DNA of 64,000 nt from Ctenosaura bakeri (lineage: Eukaryota > Chordata > Lepidosauria > Squamata > Iguanidae), in the NCBI GenBank assembly GCA_948474755.1, contig CAOLHI010003110.1, positions 1-64,000 of the forward strand, written 5' to 3'. The notes beneath the pieces were generated by a model. It saw only the letters and a program-made list of their open reading frames with translations, did no database searches and was not told where the DNA came from. Position numbers and translations under genes: made by a program. This document shows positions 45,246-55,945 of the stretch, piece after piece (positions within the stretch are counted from its first letter, which is position 1; each line of letters begins with the position of its first letter).

Positions 45246-46290
45246 AGCAATATCAATGTGTGTAGAACAATAAACATTTAACACTGCAACAATTTACAGT
45301 GGGTAGAATAAGAATGCATGGTTTTGTTTTCTTGTGATATATTTTTGTATAGCTTGTATAACTTGGAATGGTGATAAGGTAGTTCTGGATACATATATTT
45401 ATGTGAAAATATTTCTGAACCACTCTTTCTCCAGTGTCAGACTTGAATAAATGTAAGCATGACAATATAAATGCAATACAAGAAAGCATCCATGATTATG
45501 ATAAACCACAGAAGAGGCTTAGTCAATATTTCTATTTAAAAATACCTTGACAAATGAATAAAAAAGGTCTTCAACTGGTGCCACAAAGATTGTAATGTTT
45601 GACCAACTTCTTTTTGGACAGAGGCCTTCTCCTTTGTAGACACATAGGCCTAAATCCAACTGTTAATCCTAACTAAAGCAGACCAATTAAATCAATGAAT
45701 CTTTCATAAGTGTTCGACTCACCAAGTTCTCATTAATTCAACATCCCTACTCTGTTTGGGATGCAGAATTGGATTTAAGCCACCTTTCTGACTGGAAAAC
45801 AGTTTCTGTGGAGGATCTTAGGGCATGGTCAGACTGGTATGGATATTGGAGACCTCTGTTGGCTTTGTAGCCAATAATTACTCATTCCCAGTGGTTCAAC
45901 AATAGTGACAATAAAAATACTTCCTCCCTGGCATTCTAAATTAAAGCAATAAGAAAAACAAAAAATATGGTAGCAGAGGACAAGGAGCTGCATGTGAAAA
46001 GATTGTGTGTGCAAACTCCAGCTCTGGCAAACAATTTCCTTTGGGGAGGATGTAGTCAGAGATGCCTTGTTCCACACTTCTGCATCTACCTTCCTGAATC
46101 TCTATTTTCAATCTTGGCTCTAATTGGTGGCCCTTGAGGTCTGGTGAAAGCCTATAGCTCCTGCAGGAATCCAAATGTCTGCCCAGATGCCCTGGTATAA
46201 CAGATGTGAAACAAATAGCAGAATTTGGTAACAGAATTTTAAGGCATTTTAGGATCTGTTAAGAGAGGGCAGGATCTTTTGCTGTTCAGA
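45246..46290. other. Non-coding, no recognised gene
   Basis: No gene was found. A recurrent short repeat is visible near 45655-45760 (CTAAATCCAACTGTTAATCC). Confidence 0.4.
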
Positions 46291-46384
46291 CAGCAATCAC
46301 TAAGTAGATGGGATATCAAAAAGCCTAGTTTGAAAAGATCTCATTTCAAATATGTGCGGCTTTCCTGAATAAGAGAAAACACTG

Positions 46385-46560
46385 TCTGTCCTCAGTCGCG
46401 TAGGAATGTGGGGGTGGGAGAGGCAATTTGCCCCAGGCGGCAATGTTTTTGGGGTGCCCTGGCCTGTAGCCATGCCCCCGCGTGCCCTGGCCATGCCCCC
46501 ACACTGTAGCCCCACCCCTTCCATCCCCCTCCACACACTCCAAGCTCCACCATTGTCCGT
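46385..46560. other. GC-rich patch of unknown origin
   Basis: It contains repeated CATGCCCCC and TAGCCCCACCCC words in otherwise AT-rich surroundings. This could be the core of another non-autonomous DNA element whose ends I could not find. Confidence 0.3.
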
Positions 46561-46799
46561 CCTCAAATTTGTTCCAGATATTTGAGATCCATCAGGTGTC
46601 CTAAAATCAATGGAGTGTCCCTTGAAACTGGCAGGGTTCCCAGTATACTCCTTGCCCTAGCAAAACCACGGCTTCAAAAACACCAACATCAAGACTATTG
46701 GAGGTTTTCCTCAGGGTGACCCATTAATCAATCAAAAAGTGGTCAAGAGGCATTCTTTGGGGGATGGGAGGGAGGGAGGGAGGAAATAAAGGCTGCCTC

Positions 46800-46890
46800 T
46801 GTGCACCAATAGTTCATTTACGTTAACAGTGCAATCATATGCATTGATTCAATGAGACTTATTCCCAAGTAAATTTCTACAAGATTGTAA
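46800..46890. repeat. Recurrent short squamate repeat fragment
   Basis: AGTGCAATCATATGCATTGA then ATGAGACTTATTCCCAAGTA resembles similar text at 52470 and elsewhere. It lies directly beside the SPIN target site. Confidence 0.45.
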
Positions 46891-47218
46891 CCTCTATAAC
46901 AGTGGTTCTCAACCTTCCTAATGCCACGACCCTTTAATACAGTTCCTCATGTTGTGGTGACCCCCAACCATAAAATTATTTTCGTTGCTACTTCATAACT
47001 GTAATTTTGCTACCGTTATGAATCACAATGTAAATATCTGATATGCAGGATGCATTTTCATTGTTACAAATTGAACATAATTAAAGCATAGTGATTAATC
47101 ACAAAAACAATATGTAATTACATATTGTGAAATATTTATTTCTAATTACAAATAAATGAAATTGTGTTGTTGTTTTTTACATGCCTGTTAATATCACAAG
47201 GGGGAAGTATTACCATCA

Positions 47219-47275
47219 ATGGCTTCCTATGGCTGCAGACTCCCACGCAATGGCTTCCTATGGCTGCAGACTCCC
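47219..47275. repeat. Direct duplication inside the SPIN element
   Basis: Two copies of GGCTTCCTATGGCTGCAGAC lie 31 bases apart (starts about 47220 and 47251) with CTCCC following each. Confidence 0.9.
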
Positions 47276-47945
47276 TGTGCATCACAAAAATCCACCCAAA
47301 GGGCAGGGAAAACCACTGAAGCAGATTTTTATGAGGCTATGGAAGGCTACAGGTGGAGAGGAAAGGGAGCAAAGTATCCATGGCCACTGCATACTGAAGT
47401 ATGCCATTGGATCAGATATACAGTACTTAAAACAGACTGTATGTTCTCTGTGATTTCCAAAAAATCCCCTAATCTATTAAAAGGATTTCTGAATTTCTTA
47501 ATCACTCCTCCAAAGTGTGAAAAACTTAACAATGCCTCCCCCGGCCAGGAATGGGGGGCGGGCAGGGAGGGAAAGAGGAGCCGCAAGTCTCCCCCGGGGA
47601 AAAACTCTGAGAACCCCCCCCCCCAGTTCTGCTTCTGCTTCACTCTCGTTTCTGCTGGGGAGGGCAGTGTGGGAAAAGTTTCCAGAGTGTCAACCCTGGC
47701 TGGGGGAGGAGGAATCCCAGCGCCTTTGTCTTTTGCGCTGGGCGCAGCTTGCCCCCTGGAAAAGCGCTGCCTTGAGGCCCTCAGCCCTTCCGCAGCGCCC
47801 CCCTCCGTGGTGAGTGGGGCGGGGCTGTGGCAAGGAGGGGCCTGCCCCCCGTGCTGCCGCCGCCCCCCCAAGCTGACCCATCAGACGGGAGGTTCTCCCA
47901 GTAGCGGAGAAGGGGAGCGATTTCAGTCCCTTCTGAACAGGGGGC

Positions 47946-48080
47946 AGGCGGACGCGAGCGCGTGGCTCGCACTTGCGTACCACCACTCCTGCTGTGGCAA
48001 CACTGTGGCTGCATGCGCTCCTGCCAAAGGGGACAGGAGGATGCGAGCGCGTGGCTCACGCTTGTGCACCACCACCGTGG
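47946..48080. repeat. Second direct duplication inside the SPIN element
   Basis: GCGAGCGCGTGGCTCGCACT at about 47954 and GCGAGCGCGTGGCTCACGCT at about 48042 are near-identical, each followed by TTGxGxACCACCAC. The unit is about 88 bp. Confidence 0.8.
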
Positions 48081-48380
48081 AGGGAATGGAGCCTAAGACC
48101 ATCGGAAATACATATTTTCTGATGGTCTTAGGCGACCCCTGTGAAAAGGTCGTTCGACCCCCAAAGGGGTTGTGACCCACAGGTTGAGAACTGCTGCTCT
48201 ATAACATCCTAAAAGAACACTGAAATGCATTAAATTCCTTATAATCATGGTTTTCCCCCTAACTATATTTTAACCAATCCTATTTTATTTATCTTCTGGA
48301 GCTGAAGGTGTTATACATGATTTTGCCCCACCTTTACCCTAATTTTCATACTAACAATACTGTGAAGTGGGTTAGACAGA

Positions 48381-48847
48381 GGCCCTTTCTGCACGTGGGA
48401 AAGGAACCGCGCAAAAACGGGACTCACCAGATTTCTTCAGTGTCCGGGCGAGCCCGTCGGGATGAGGAGCAGTGCGAGCTCGTCACTCTGCACTGCTCCA
48501 GCGTCCAAAATGGCACCTTCCGGTTGGTGGAGGCTCTCCACCAACCGGAGAAGCTTGCCAGCCTAAAGCCCACCCCTGGCAGATCTGCAGGCACGCACTA
48601 GTGCGCGCCTGCAAATCTGCACCGGAGCGTGGCAACGGAGCGACACAGAGTTGCGCGCTCCGTGCTTTTTAAAAACCTCTTAAAAGAGGTTTTTAAAAAG
48701 CATGCTGCACGATCAGTTCCGGTCACTCCGAACCAGACTGAGGTGCGGAACTACAAAAAGTAGTCTGCTCCAGTCCACTCCACAGTGCAGAAGACCTCCG
48801 TCGGAGGTTGCTCTGCGCCGTTTTAATAGCCCAGTTCGGAAAGGCCC
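48381..48847. mobile_element. GGCC element, 430-470 bp family
   Basis: Starts GGCCCTTTCTGCACGTGGGA and ends CAGTTCGGAAAGGCCC. The core has the inverted pair TGGTGGAGGCTCTCCACCAA and a second strong palindrome at 48663-48703 (TTTTTAAAAACCTC with GAGGTTTTTAAAAAGC). Same family as 28292, 55490 and 61291. The flanks (AGA left, TGA right) give only an approximate 3-bp TSD. Confidence 0.82.
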
Positions 48848-49579
48848 TGAGATGCTGTGATTATGTCAGGGTGAAATTAAGGAAGCAAAAACTGGAGAGC
48901 ACACGATATAAACAGCAGAAAAAAAAGGAGACAGGTCTCAAGGTGGTTCGTGACAAGCAATTTATTAATCAAGAGCCTAAGACATTTCGGCCAGTATATG
49001 CTCTCAAAGGCCTTCTTCATAAAATCATAAAAACAAACAACACATAAAAACTTAATAAAACAAAATATAATTTTCCAATGTATAAAATCCTTACTATAGT
49101 TGTATACCGCCTGTATAACACCTGTGACCTGTACATAACTTCAGAACTTTCTGGAGTTTGAACACTATCCTTGAATGTTCTCTAGAAACATATATATCCC
49201 TTTCTTATCCCTACTGACCATCTGCTGATTTCTTTTTAAGTTAGCCTTTGTTTACATGTCTTCTTTTTGCCCTGTAAATGGTGTGAGAGTTTCATTTCCA
49301 GAAATTCCTAAAGTTATATTTTGAACAAGTATGAAGAGACCATATGTTATAAGGATTTCCTACATTGGAAAATTATGCTATTTTTTTTTATTATGTATTT
49401 ATGTGTTATCTCTTTTCATGATTTTATATAACCGCCAGAAGATGCATTTACTGGCCAAAATGTGTTGGGCTTTTTTATCAATAGATCATTCATCCATGAA
49501 GCACCTTCAAACACATCTCCTGCTTTCTACTGATTATATCAAGGTGACCACATGAGCTCTATTAGGAAACCAGGATATA
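48848..49579. other. Non-coding; a possible retroelement end
   Basis: 48950-49025 (GAGCCTAAGACATTTCGGCC and AGGCCTTCTTCATAAAATCA) resembles the GAAGAAGG...CGAAA signature seen near the ends of some vertebrate terminal-repeat or Penelope-like elements, read on the minus strand. I could not find matching termini. Confidence 0.35.
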
Positions 49580-49795
49580 CAGTGGACCCTCCTCTCACGC
49601 AACCTCCACAGACATGAATGCGACACTATGCAAAGCATCACATCCCATCATAGTCAATGGATGCAGCAAGCATGCACCCATACTGCCATGGGCATATGTA
49701 TGTTGCATCCATGAGATGTTACGCTTTGTTTGTTTTACAAGGGGGTTCCTGAATTCCCACATATACATGAATCTGATACATAGCGTGTGTTGAGC
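49580..49795. mobile_element. Probable Tigger-like element remnant
   Basis: CAGTGGACCCTCCTCTCACG preceded by TA at 49578-49579 is a Tigger-type terminus. The right end near ACATAGCGTGTGTTGAGCAA is a poor inverted match, so the boundary is approximate. Confidence 0.5.
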
Positions 49796-50818
49796 AAATG
49801 ATTCTGAGAGAAAGTGGTAATACTCAGCAAGGTCTGGCTGATTTTACATTGATGTATATTGGAATATTTATAATCGTGCTACACACACATATGCATACAC
49901 AGACAATTTATTGACTTGGCTTTTTTACTTTTTTCCTCAATTGAATATATAAACCCAGAGATTTCTCTGCTTAAAATACTAGTTTTATGTGTTCTTCCTG
50001 ACTAATAACTTTTGCGTTTGACCACATCCTTTCAATCACTCCTTCACATCTCACAAATTCGCACAAATTCATCTGTGAAATGTTGGAGGATTTGGAAGGA
50101 TATTCCTAGACCAGTAGTCCAAGACTTTATAGAGTCTAAAGATGTATTGGAATTATTCACAATGTTTAGGAATCCCAAAATAAGATTGTTTTTAAATGAA
50201 TATTCTAACAGTGACCTGGGTTTAGTCCGGTCCTTGACTCTGGGGAGTTACTTACAGGGCACATGTTAAGTAGATCTGAGTTCAGTAAGAGTTCTTCCAT
50301 TTCCTTTTCATTCACTTTCCCTTCTTCCTGTTACTCCTGACTTACCATAAGAAGCATAAAGAGCCTGCTTTACCAATACATTAGCACATCATGGTTTGAA
50401 TTTGCACTGCTAGCAGCTCGAGGCAGGGCTGAGCTTGCCCTGCCAACTGGGGAAATCAACAGAGAGAAAATAAACATAGCACCTCGTGATATCATTTTAC
50501 AGAGTTACTTTCTGAGTGTAGTAACCACATATTAAAAATTAATTGCAAATAAAAAGCCATTTGCGTTTTATAGCAAAAGGTAACACATTGGGATGGTGCT
50601 CCATTCCTTCCATGCATTTTAAAAAGAGATTGGGATTTCAGACATACCTCGTAGAGCAGTGGGCACTCAGTTATGAATAGTCTCTCATCTCTGCCAAGAG
50701 ATTTCCCTGATCTGTGCTGGACACCACTCCCAGATTTTATTTTGCCAGACCAAACTGAGCAAAAGTACGCTTCATTGTTGTTTCTTTTTCTTCTTGGTGG
50801 CCATTTCCCAAATGGACG
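49796..50818. other. Non-coding, no recognised gene
   Basis: An 85-codon plus frame at 50012-50269 has no recognised motif. Confidence 0.4.
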
Positions 50819-50847
50819 ATCTATCTATTACCTACCTACCTACTTAT

Positions 50848-50924
<77 letters not shown>

Positions 50925-50925
50925 A
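50819..50925. repeat. (TATC)n tetranucleotide microsatellite
   Basis: About 24 TATC units, imperfect at the left (TACC variants at 50831-50843). Likely length-polymorphic. Confidence 0.97.
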
Positions 50926-50964
50926 TCTTAAGAACATGACAAGCACAGGCCTTGATCCAGCACA

Positions 50965-51200
50965 ACTCTTCTCTTTTTTTTATTATTTTTAATATATAAA
51001 AATATGAAAAACAAACAAAATGAAAAAAGAACACATAAAAAAGAGCACATATAAAAAAAGACAACATAACAATCCATAAAACAAAGTAATACATAATTAT
51101 AAACTATAAAAATAAACTAAATAACAATACCAACAAAAACACAACTACAAATATCAATCTAAACTAACAAACAGCAAACTATACACAACTAAAAAATTGG
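50965..51200. repeat. A-rich low-complexity tract
   Basis: A T-run at 50976-50990 then A-rich text with AAACAAAC, ATAAAAA and ACACAAC words. It might be the 3' UTR of a minus-strand LINE, since a CR1-like fragment in the minus direction follows. Confidence 0.6.
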
Positions 51201-51319
51201 TTCCCTTCCCTGCTGTAAACAATGAGTAGTAATCCTACAGTAAGTGCTACTGCATGGCCCCTTCTCAAAATAGGTCAAGCAGTGGCACACCAGCTCCATG
51301 CTAGTGGGACATGAATTTA

Positions 51320-51785
51320 TCTGTACCCTCCATTTTGTGTTCCTCAGCAAGTGATTTACAAGGGCCCACTTCTTTTATAGATCAACTCCAGTATCAGCAT
51401 TTATATATCACTACCAACACCATAACCAATAGTGGTTCTCACTTCTATGCATTTATCAAGTCTTCTTTGAATTGAAAGCAATCTAAGTTGACAGCCATCA
51501 TGACATCTAATGACAGTGAGTGCCATCATTTAACTACATATTGTGTGAAAAAGTACTTCCTTTTATCTGTCCTGAACTTCCCATCATTCAGCTTAAATGG
51601 ATAATCTTCATCTGAGTATTATAAGACAGGGAGAAAACCTTCTATCTACTTTTTCTATGCTGGCCTTGGTATTATGCACCTCTACCTTTTTCCTTGTACT
51701 CACTTTTTCAAAACTAAATAGTAACAAACACAGTAACTTTTCTAGTCCCTTCATCATTTTGTTTCCCCTTTTCCAGAGCTTCCTT
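51320..51785 (-). mobile_element. CR1/L3-like LINE fragment
   Basis: The plus-strand order CAAGTGATTTACAAGGGCCC, CTATGCATTTATCAAGTCTT, TGTGTGAAAAAGTACTTCCT, TTTATCTGTCCTGAACTTCC, TCAGCTTAAATGGATAATCT matches the antisense of an old CR1/L3-type LINE ORF2 end, which is widely shared among amniotes. No frame is preserved. Confidence 0.7.
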
Positions 51786-54140
51786 CCTTCCTAGTCTTTC
51801 CAAGCAGATTGATGAGAATGTGAAGCAAATACAGAAAAAAAATGTTATCGGCTCATACCAAGGGAGATTAAGTTCTTATTTATTAGTCAAATTCCTCAGC
51901 AAGTGTCAGAGTTAATATCACTAAAATGATATGTATCCAGCATGGAACAAGCCCTCCAACCAATGAAAGTAACACATCAGCCTTTATGTGCTTAGGAGAT
52001 ATAAAATACCATAAAATACTGCATAAATGCCATTTAGTATTTATGTATTGAGCATGTTTGAATCTGACTCAGACTTAATTAAGGCAGTGGGATGTAGCTT
52101 GATCCTCCCCTTAGACTGCTTGAGTCAGTTCCAGGAATAGCAAGATTGTCTGATGGTTAAAGAACCAATCTAGAGGCATATAGGTTCACTTTCTGCCTCT
52201 GGAATTTTGGCAAGGATTTCTTAACCCATCAGCAAGTGTTAGCATTTATTGACGGTTATGATATCAGACTGGATCCAGGAAGGACAGAGCATGCTGCTGT
52301 GGCATGGATGGACAACTTGGGCCCAACAGATATTTTGTACTTGAACTCCCAGAAGTCCTAGACAGATTTGTTGGTGTTGAGGGATTATGGGAATTGTAGT
52401 CCAAAATATAGAGGGCCATAAGTATCCCACCTGTCTTATAGAATAGGTTGCCATGCTGAGACTCTAGTCCTATGCACACTTACCTGGGAGTACATCCCAC
52501 TGAACTAAAAGTGACCTGCTTCTGAATGAGCATGCATTGAGTAGCCCTTCTATTACAGAATTGAGGTCATTTGTCTGCACACTGCCAGTAGGGGGGCCCA
52601 GGTCTAGATGTGGATCGCAGGGATGGGATTTGGGGATTCCCATACCCCCATGATAGGGTTTCATTCTGTACTGCTTCTGCCATCCTTAATTTCCATAGGA
52701 AGGCAGAAATGTAGCTGCACAATACAGGTAACATGGAGTTTTCCTCTTCAGTGCCTTTGCAAAGCTTACAAATACGAAGGAAAGATCATTCTTCACCATT
52801 AGAGAATTAAAAATATCCTTCCTCAAGCCATGGATACTCCACTATTAAAGGGTATAGAAGCTGCTCAAAACAGCACAGCCAACACAGTGGCTCCTTAATG
52901 TTCCACACAGCTCATGCAGATAACTGGCACTTTTGTTTCCAGTTTCAGTTGTATTATTTTATTAATTTAAATGTATGCATAGTTAGATTTTTGCATGATT
53001 TACAATTCCTCCCCTTCCCCCTCCTGAGGCTCCACTTCCACCACAATGTTTTGGCAATGGGCTTGGCCAAAGAGTCTGCTGGAATTTCTTGTTTACATTC
53101 AACACTAATTTTAAAGAATCCACAAAGGCAGCAGAATTACTTTTTTGTTCTTGGTTTGGGGGAGGGGGTTAGTCCTAAGGATAAATTACTTGATCTGGCT
53201 AAGAAAGCTTTTTAAAAAAATCACAAGGCTGTGTGAATGGTCTTATGGATGAAATCTCTTACATCCCTATGTTCAGATTTGCTTTTCATGGTCTATAGTG
53301 AAGTTGTGGGAGAATAGGGGGGTGGGGTAGAAGAAATTCATTTACAATCATATATATTCTTAATTTCCTGAAAAGAGGGTTTTTTTTTCATGCTCACAAG
53401 TTTGGTTGGGAAGTACCTGTTTATAGGCTTAGTTCACAAATTCAGCTTAATAGACCATGAAACCCCACAAGGATTTGGTAAGGGCAAGTCACAAGGAAAT
53501 GTACCTCACCAGAAAGCACACCTTGATAACTTTTAATGAGTTCCCCTCTCGCCCTTGCCTCCAATTGGCACTTGATACATTGGCTTTTTTCAAATGTCTG
53601 ACCAGCTCCATGTGCTCTGGAAACTTCCTTGCCAAGCCCAACAAGCCTTTGAGAGGATCATAGATGAGTTCACATATTTTGGCTGCCCCAACCTATTAAA
53701 CAGTCTCCTTATAGGATGTTTTTGTTTTTCAGCCTATATTCCCCCAAAATCTGATTTTCTTGGACAAGGAAATTAAATGCGGGTGGGCTTGGTAATTCTT
53801 CAGCTCTGGAGTTTCTTTTCTTCCTACCTGGCCTATGTTCTCAATAAGAACACAGGAATTGCTCAGACTAAAGCTCCAAAACCTTTACACCTACTCAATA
53901 AGACTGTAGTCTCCACAGTTTACACTGGAATTGGACTCATGGTTTCAGTGGAACATTTCTTTAGCTTATTTTCTATCAACATTTTCCTTATTATAGCTCC
54001 TCAAATGCAGACTAGACCCATTGCTGTGGCAAAGGAATGTAACTCAGAATATATGTTTTACATGGGTGCTCCATCCGTCTTCAGAAAGAAGTGGAAGAAG
54101 CTGTTTCAGTCCTAAATTGGAATTTTAATTGCAGTAATTG
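51786..54140. other. Non-coding stretch, no recognised gene
   Basis: Frames up to 112 codons (53777-54115) have no recognised domain. A recurrent short repeat lies at 52470-52545 (TGCACACTTACCTGGGAGTA) and a decayed palindromic piece at 52310-52420 (TTGTACTTGAACTCCCAGAA and GGGAATTGTAGTCCAAAATA). Confidence 0.45.
53440..53745. promoter_or_regulatory. Candidate conserved non-coding block
   Basis: Repeat-free interval with words such as CACCTTGATAACTTTTAATG, TCCAATTGGCACTTGATACA, CCAGCTCCATGTGCTCTGGA and TTTGAGAGGATCATAGATGA. Small frames (68 and 60 codons) overlap without a domain. Candidate only. Confidence 0.25.
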
Positions 54141-54141
54141 A

Positions 54142-54373
54142 GTGAGTCAGTGTAGTGTAGTGGTTTGAACATTGGACTATGACTCTGGAGGCCGGGGTCC
54201 CCACTCAACCATGAAAACCCACTGGGTGACCCTAGGCAAGTCAAACCTTCTCAGCCTCAGAGGAAGACAAAGGCAAACTCCCTTTGAACAAATCTTACCC
54301 AGAAACCCCTGTGATAGGTTTGCCTTAGGTTCCCATAAGTGGGAAACCACTTGAAGGCACACAGCAACAACAA
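54142..54373 (+). mobile_element. Sauria-type tRNA-derived SINE, near full length
   Basis: Head: TCAGTGTAGTGTAGTGGTTT, ACATTGGACTATGACTCTGG. Body: ACCCACTGGGTGACCCTAGG, CAAGTCAAACCTTCTCAGCC. BovB-like tail: CATAAGTGGGAAACCACTTG then an AAC-rich end. This is well preserved. Confidence 0.92.
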
Positions 54374-54984
54374 ATAATTTGTTCTCATTTATTTAAGATT
54401 TTCCTGTGCTGTAAGTGCTTTGATATGCTTATTAATCTTCTGCATCTGGGCTTCATAGCCTGGGCAGCAGGATGTTCATATACATCATCACTGATACTTG
54501 CATGTTGATTCCTTTGGGTACAGGAGAAAATTTATTTTCTAATATGTTTTATTTCTATTTCAAAGACTGTCCATCACCAGCCTGTTGAAATTTGGGTTGC
54601 TGTGTCAGGACTATGTCAGGTCCCGAGATTTCAAGGCCAAACTTGAGATGTATGAGTGACTCATTCTGATATGACAGGTCCTGGTGATGTTATAAGGATG
54701 ATGTTGCAAGAGGCAGCCTGGGTGGTACTAAGCATGATACCTCAAGCATCAACCACAATTGCACAGAATGTGCCATTCAAATAAAGGGGGGAAAAAGAAA
54801 AAAACAGCAACTCTGACAAGTATTCACATGGCATATTCACATTTTTGAAGCAAACTTTTACCGTGCAATTCCTCCCTACTTGCTCTGAGGAGAAGAGGAG
54901 TTAGGCCATGTGATCTGGGAACCCTATTTGAATAATATTATAAAAGTATTTTGTTTTCCATGCAAGAGTTGATCAAAATCTCAT
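54374..54984. other. Non-coding, no recognised gene
   Basis: No repeat or exon was recognised. Confidence 0.4.
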
Positions 54985-55485
54985 AGGTTAAAAGACATCT
55001 AGTACACTTCTTCAGGAAGGCTTCTCTGGCGCCAGTGGTTCATGCCTTAGTTATCTCTCAATTAGCCCACTGTAAATGTACTTTAAGTGGGCTGCAGCTA
55101 GTGCAAAATGCAGCAGCCAGACTGGTGTCATGTGTGCATTTTAGAGACCATGTAACACTAGTCTTAACAAGAACTACATTAACTTCCAATTTGCTTTCAA
55201 GCTCAATTAAAGGTGCTGGTGTTGACCTACAAATCCCTAAATGACTTGGGGCCACAGTATCTGAAAGACTGCATCCTCTCAAATGAGCCTGCCAGAAGTC
55301 TGAGATCTCCAGAGGAGGCCTTGTTGAGTGTCCCAATACCTTATGATGTTAGGTTGGTGGGTGCACAGAGCTTTCTCTGTAGCAACACTTCAACTGTGGA
55401 ACTCCCTACCCAAGGAAATTAGGGTGGCCTTATCTCTTTTAAACTTCTGGTAGGCAGCCAAAACAGTACTGTCCGGTATGGCATT
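54985..55485 (+). mobile_element. L2-type LINE, C-terminal ORF2 part
   Basis: Sense L2. Frames at 55035-55244 and 55213-55422 include LQLVQNAAARLVS and YKSLNDLGPQYLKDCILSNEP, the C-terminal ORF2 segments of L2 elements, broken by frameshifts. The GGCC element at 55490 follows at once. Confidence 0.85.
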
Positions 55486-55489
55486 CAAT

Positions 55490-55945
55490 GGCCTTTTCCG
55501 CACCGGGCAAACGAATCACCCCGCGCTACTGCTCACCGGATCTCTCGGCTCCCCAGTTTGGTCCACAGTGCTCTGGAGCAGTGCGTGCTCGTGAATACGC
55601 ACTGCTCTGGTGTCCCAAATGGCGGCTTCCGGTTGGTCGAGGGTCTCAACCAACCGCTGAAGCTCACCAGCCTAAAGCCCGCCCCAGGCAGATCGCAGGC
55701 TCGCATTGGTGCGAGCCTGTGAATCTGCATAAGGGGGCAGGCTTGCAGTGGCGCGCTGCATGCTTTTGAAAGACCGAAAGAAACAGGTCTTTCAAAAGTA
55801 TGCTGGAGGACCACTTGGGGTCATTCCGGACCGGACTGAGGTACGGATCTACTTTAAATAGGTCCGACCCAGTCCAGTCCGAGGTGCAGAACTCCTCCTT
55901 GGAGGACGGACTGCACCGTTTCAAAAACCCCTTGTGGAAAAGGCC
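55490..55945. mobile_element. GGCC element, 456 bp
   Basis: Ends GGCCTTTTCCGCACCGGGCA and TTGTGGAAAAGGCC. It has the inverted GGTTGGTCGAGGGTCTCAAC pair near 55631 and a core palindrome at 55764-55802 (GCTTTTGAAAGACC and GGTCTTTCAAAAG). Same family as 28292, 48381 and 61291. Flanks AAT and ATT are inverted rather than repeated, so the TSD is not clear. Confidence 0.82.

Larger units (their letters stand above)
46900..48196 (-). mobile_element. SPIN-family hAT transposon, non-autonomous, 1297 bp
   Basis: Termini CAGTGGTTCTCAACCTTCCT and AGGTTGAGAACTGCTG, flanked on both sides by CTCTATAA (46892-46899 and 48197-48204), an exact 8-bp hAT duplication. Recognisable SPIN signatures: the right subterminal CGACCCCTGTGAAAAGGTCG-type stretch, the inverted pair around ACCATCGGAAATACATATTT and CTGATGGTCTTAGG at 48098-48132, and the left AT-rich arm (ATGTAATTACATATTGTG). 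The centre (47520-48080) is GC-rich and holds no transposase. It is reversed relative to the usual SPIN orientation as I recall it. It is probably a non-autonomous derivative mobilised by a full-length copy elsewhere. Confidence 0.88.

Noticed and set aside
47219..48175. 318-codon open frame on the plus strand, the longest in the window
   Set aside because: It lies wholly inside the non-autonomous SPIN element and spans its GC-rich core. High GC lowers stop frequency, overlapping frames are open on the other strand too, and it shows no transposase or other domain.
50820..50930. Possible CRISPR-like or satellite array
   Set aside because: It is a plain TATC microsatellite without spacers.
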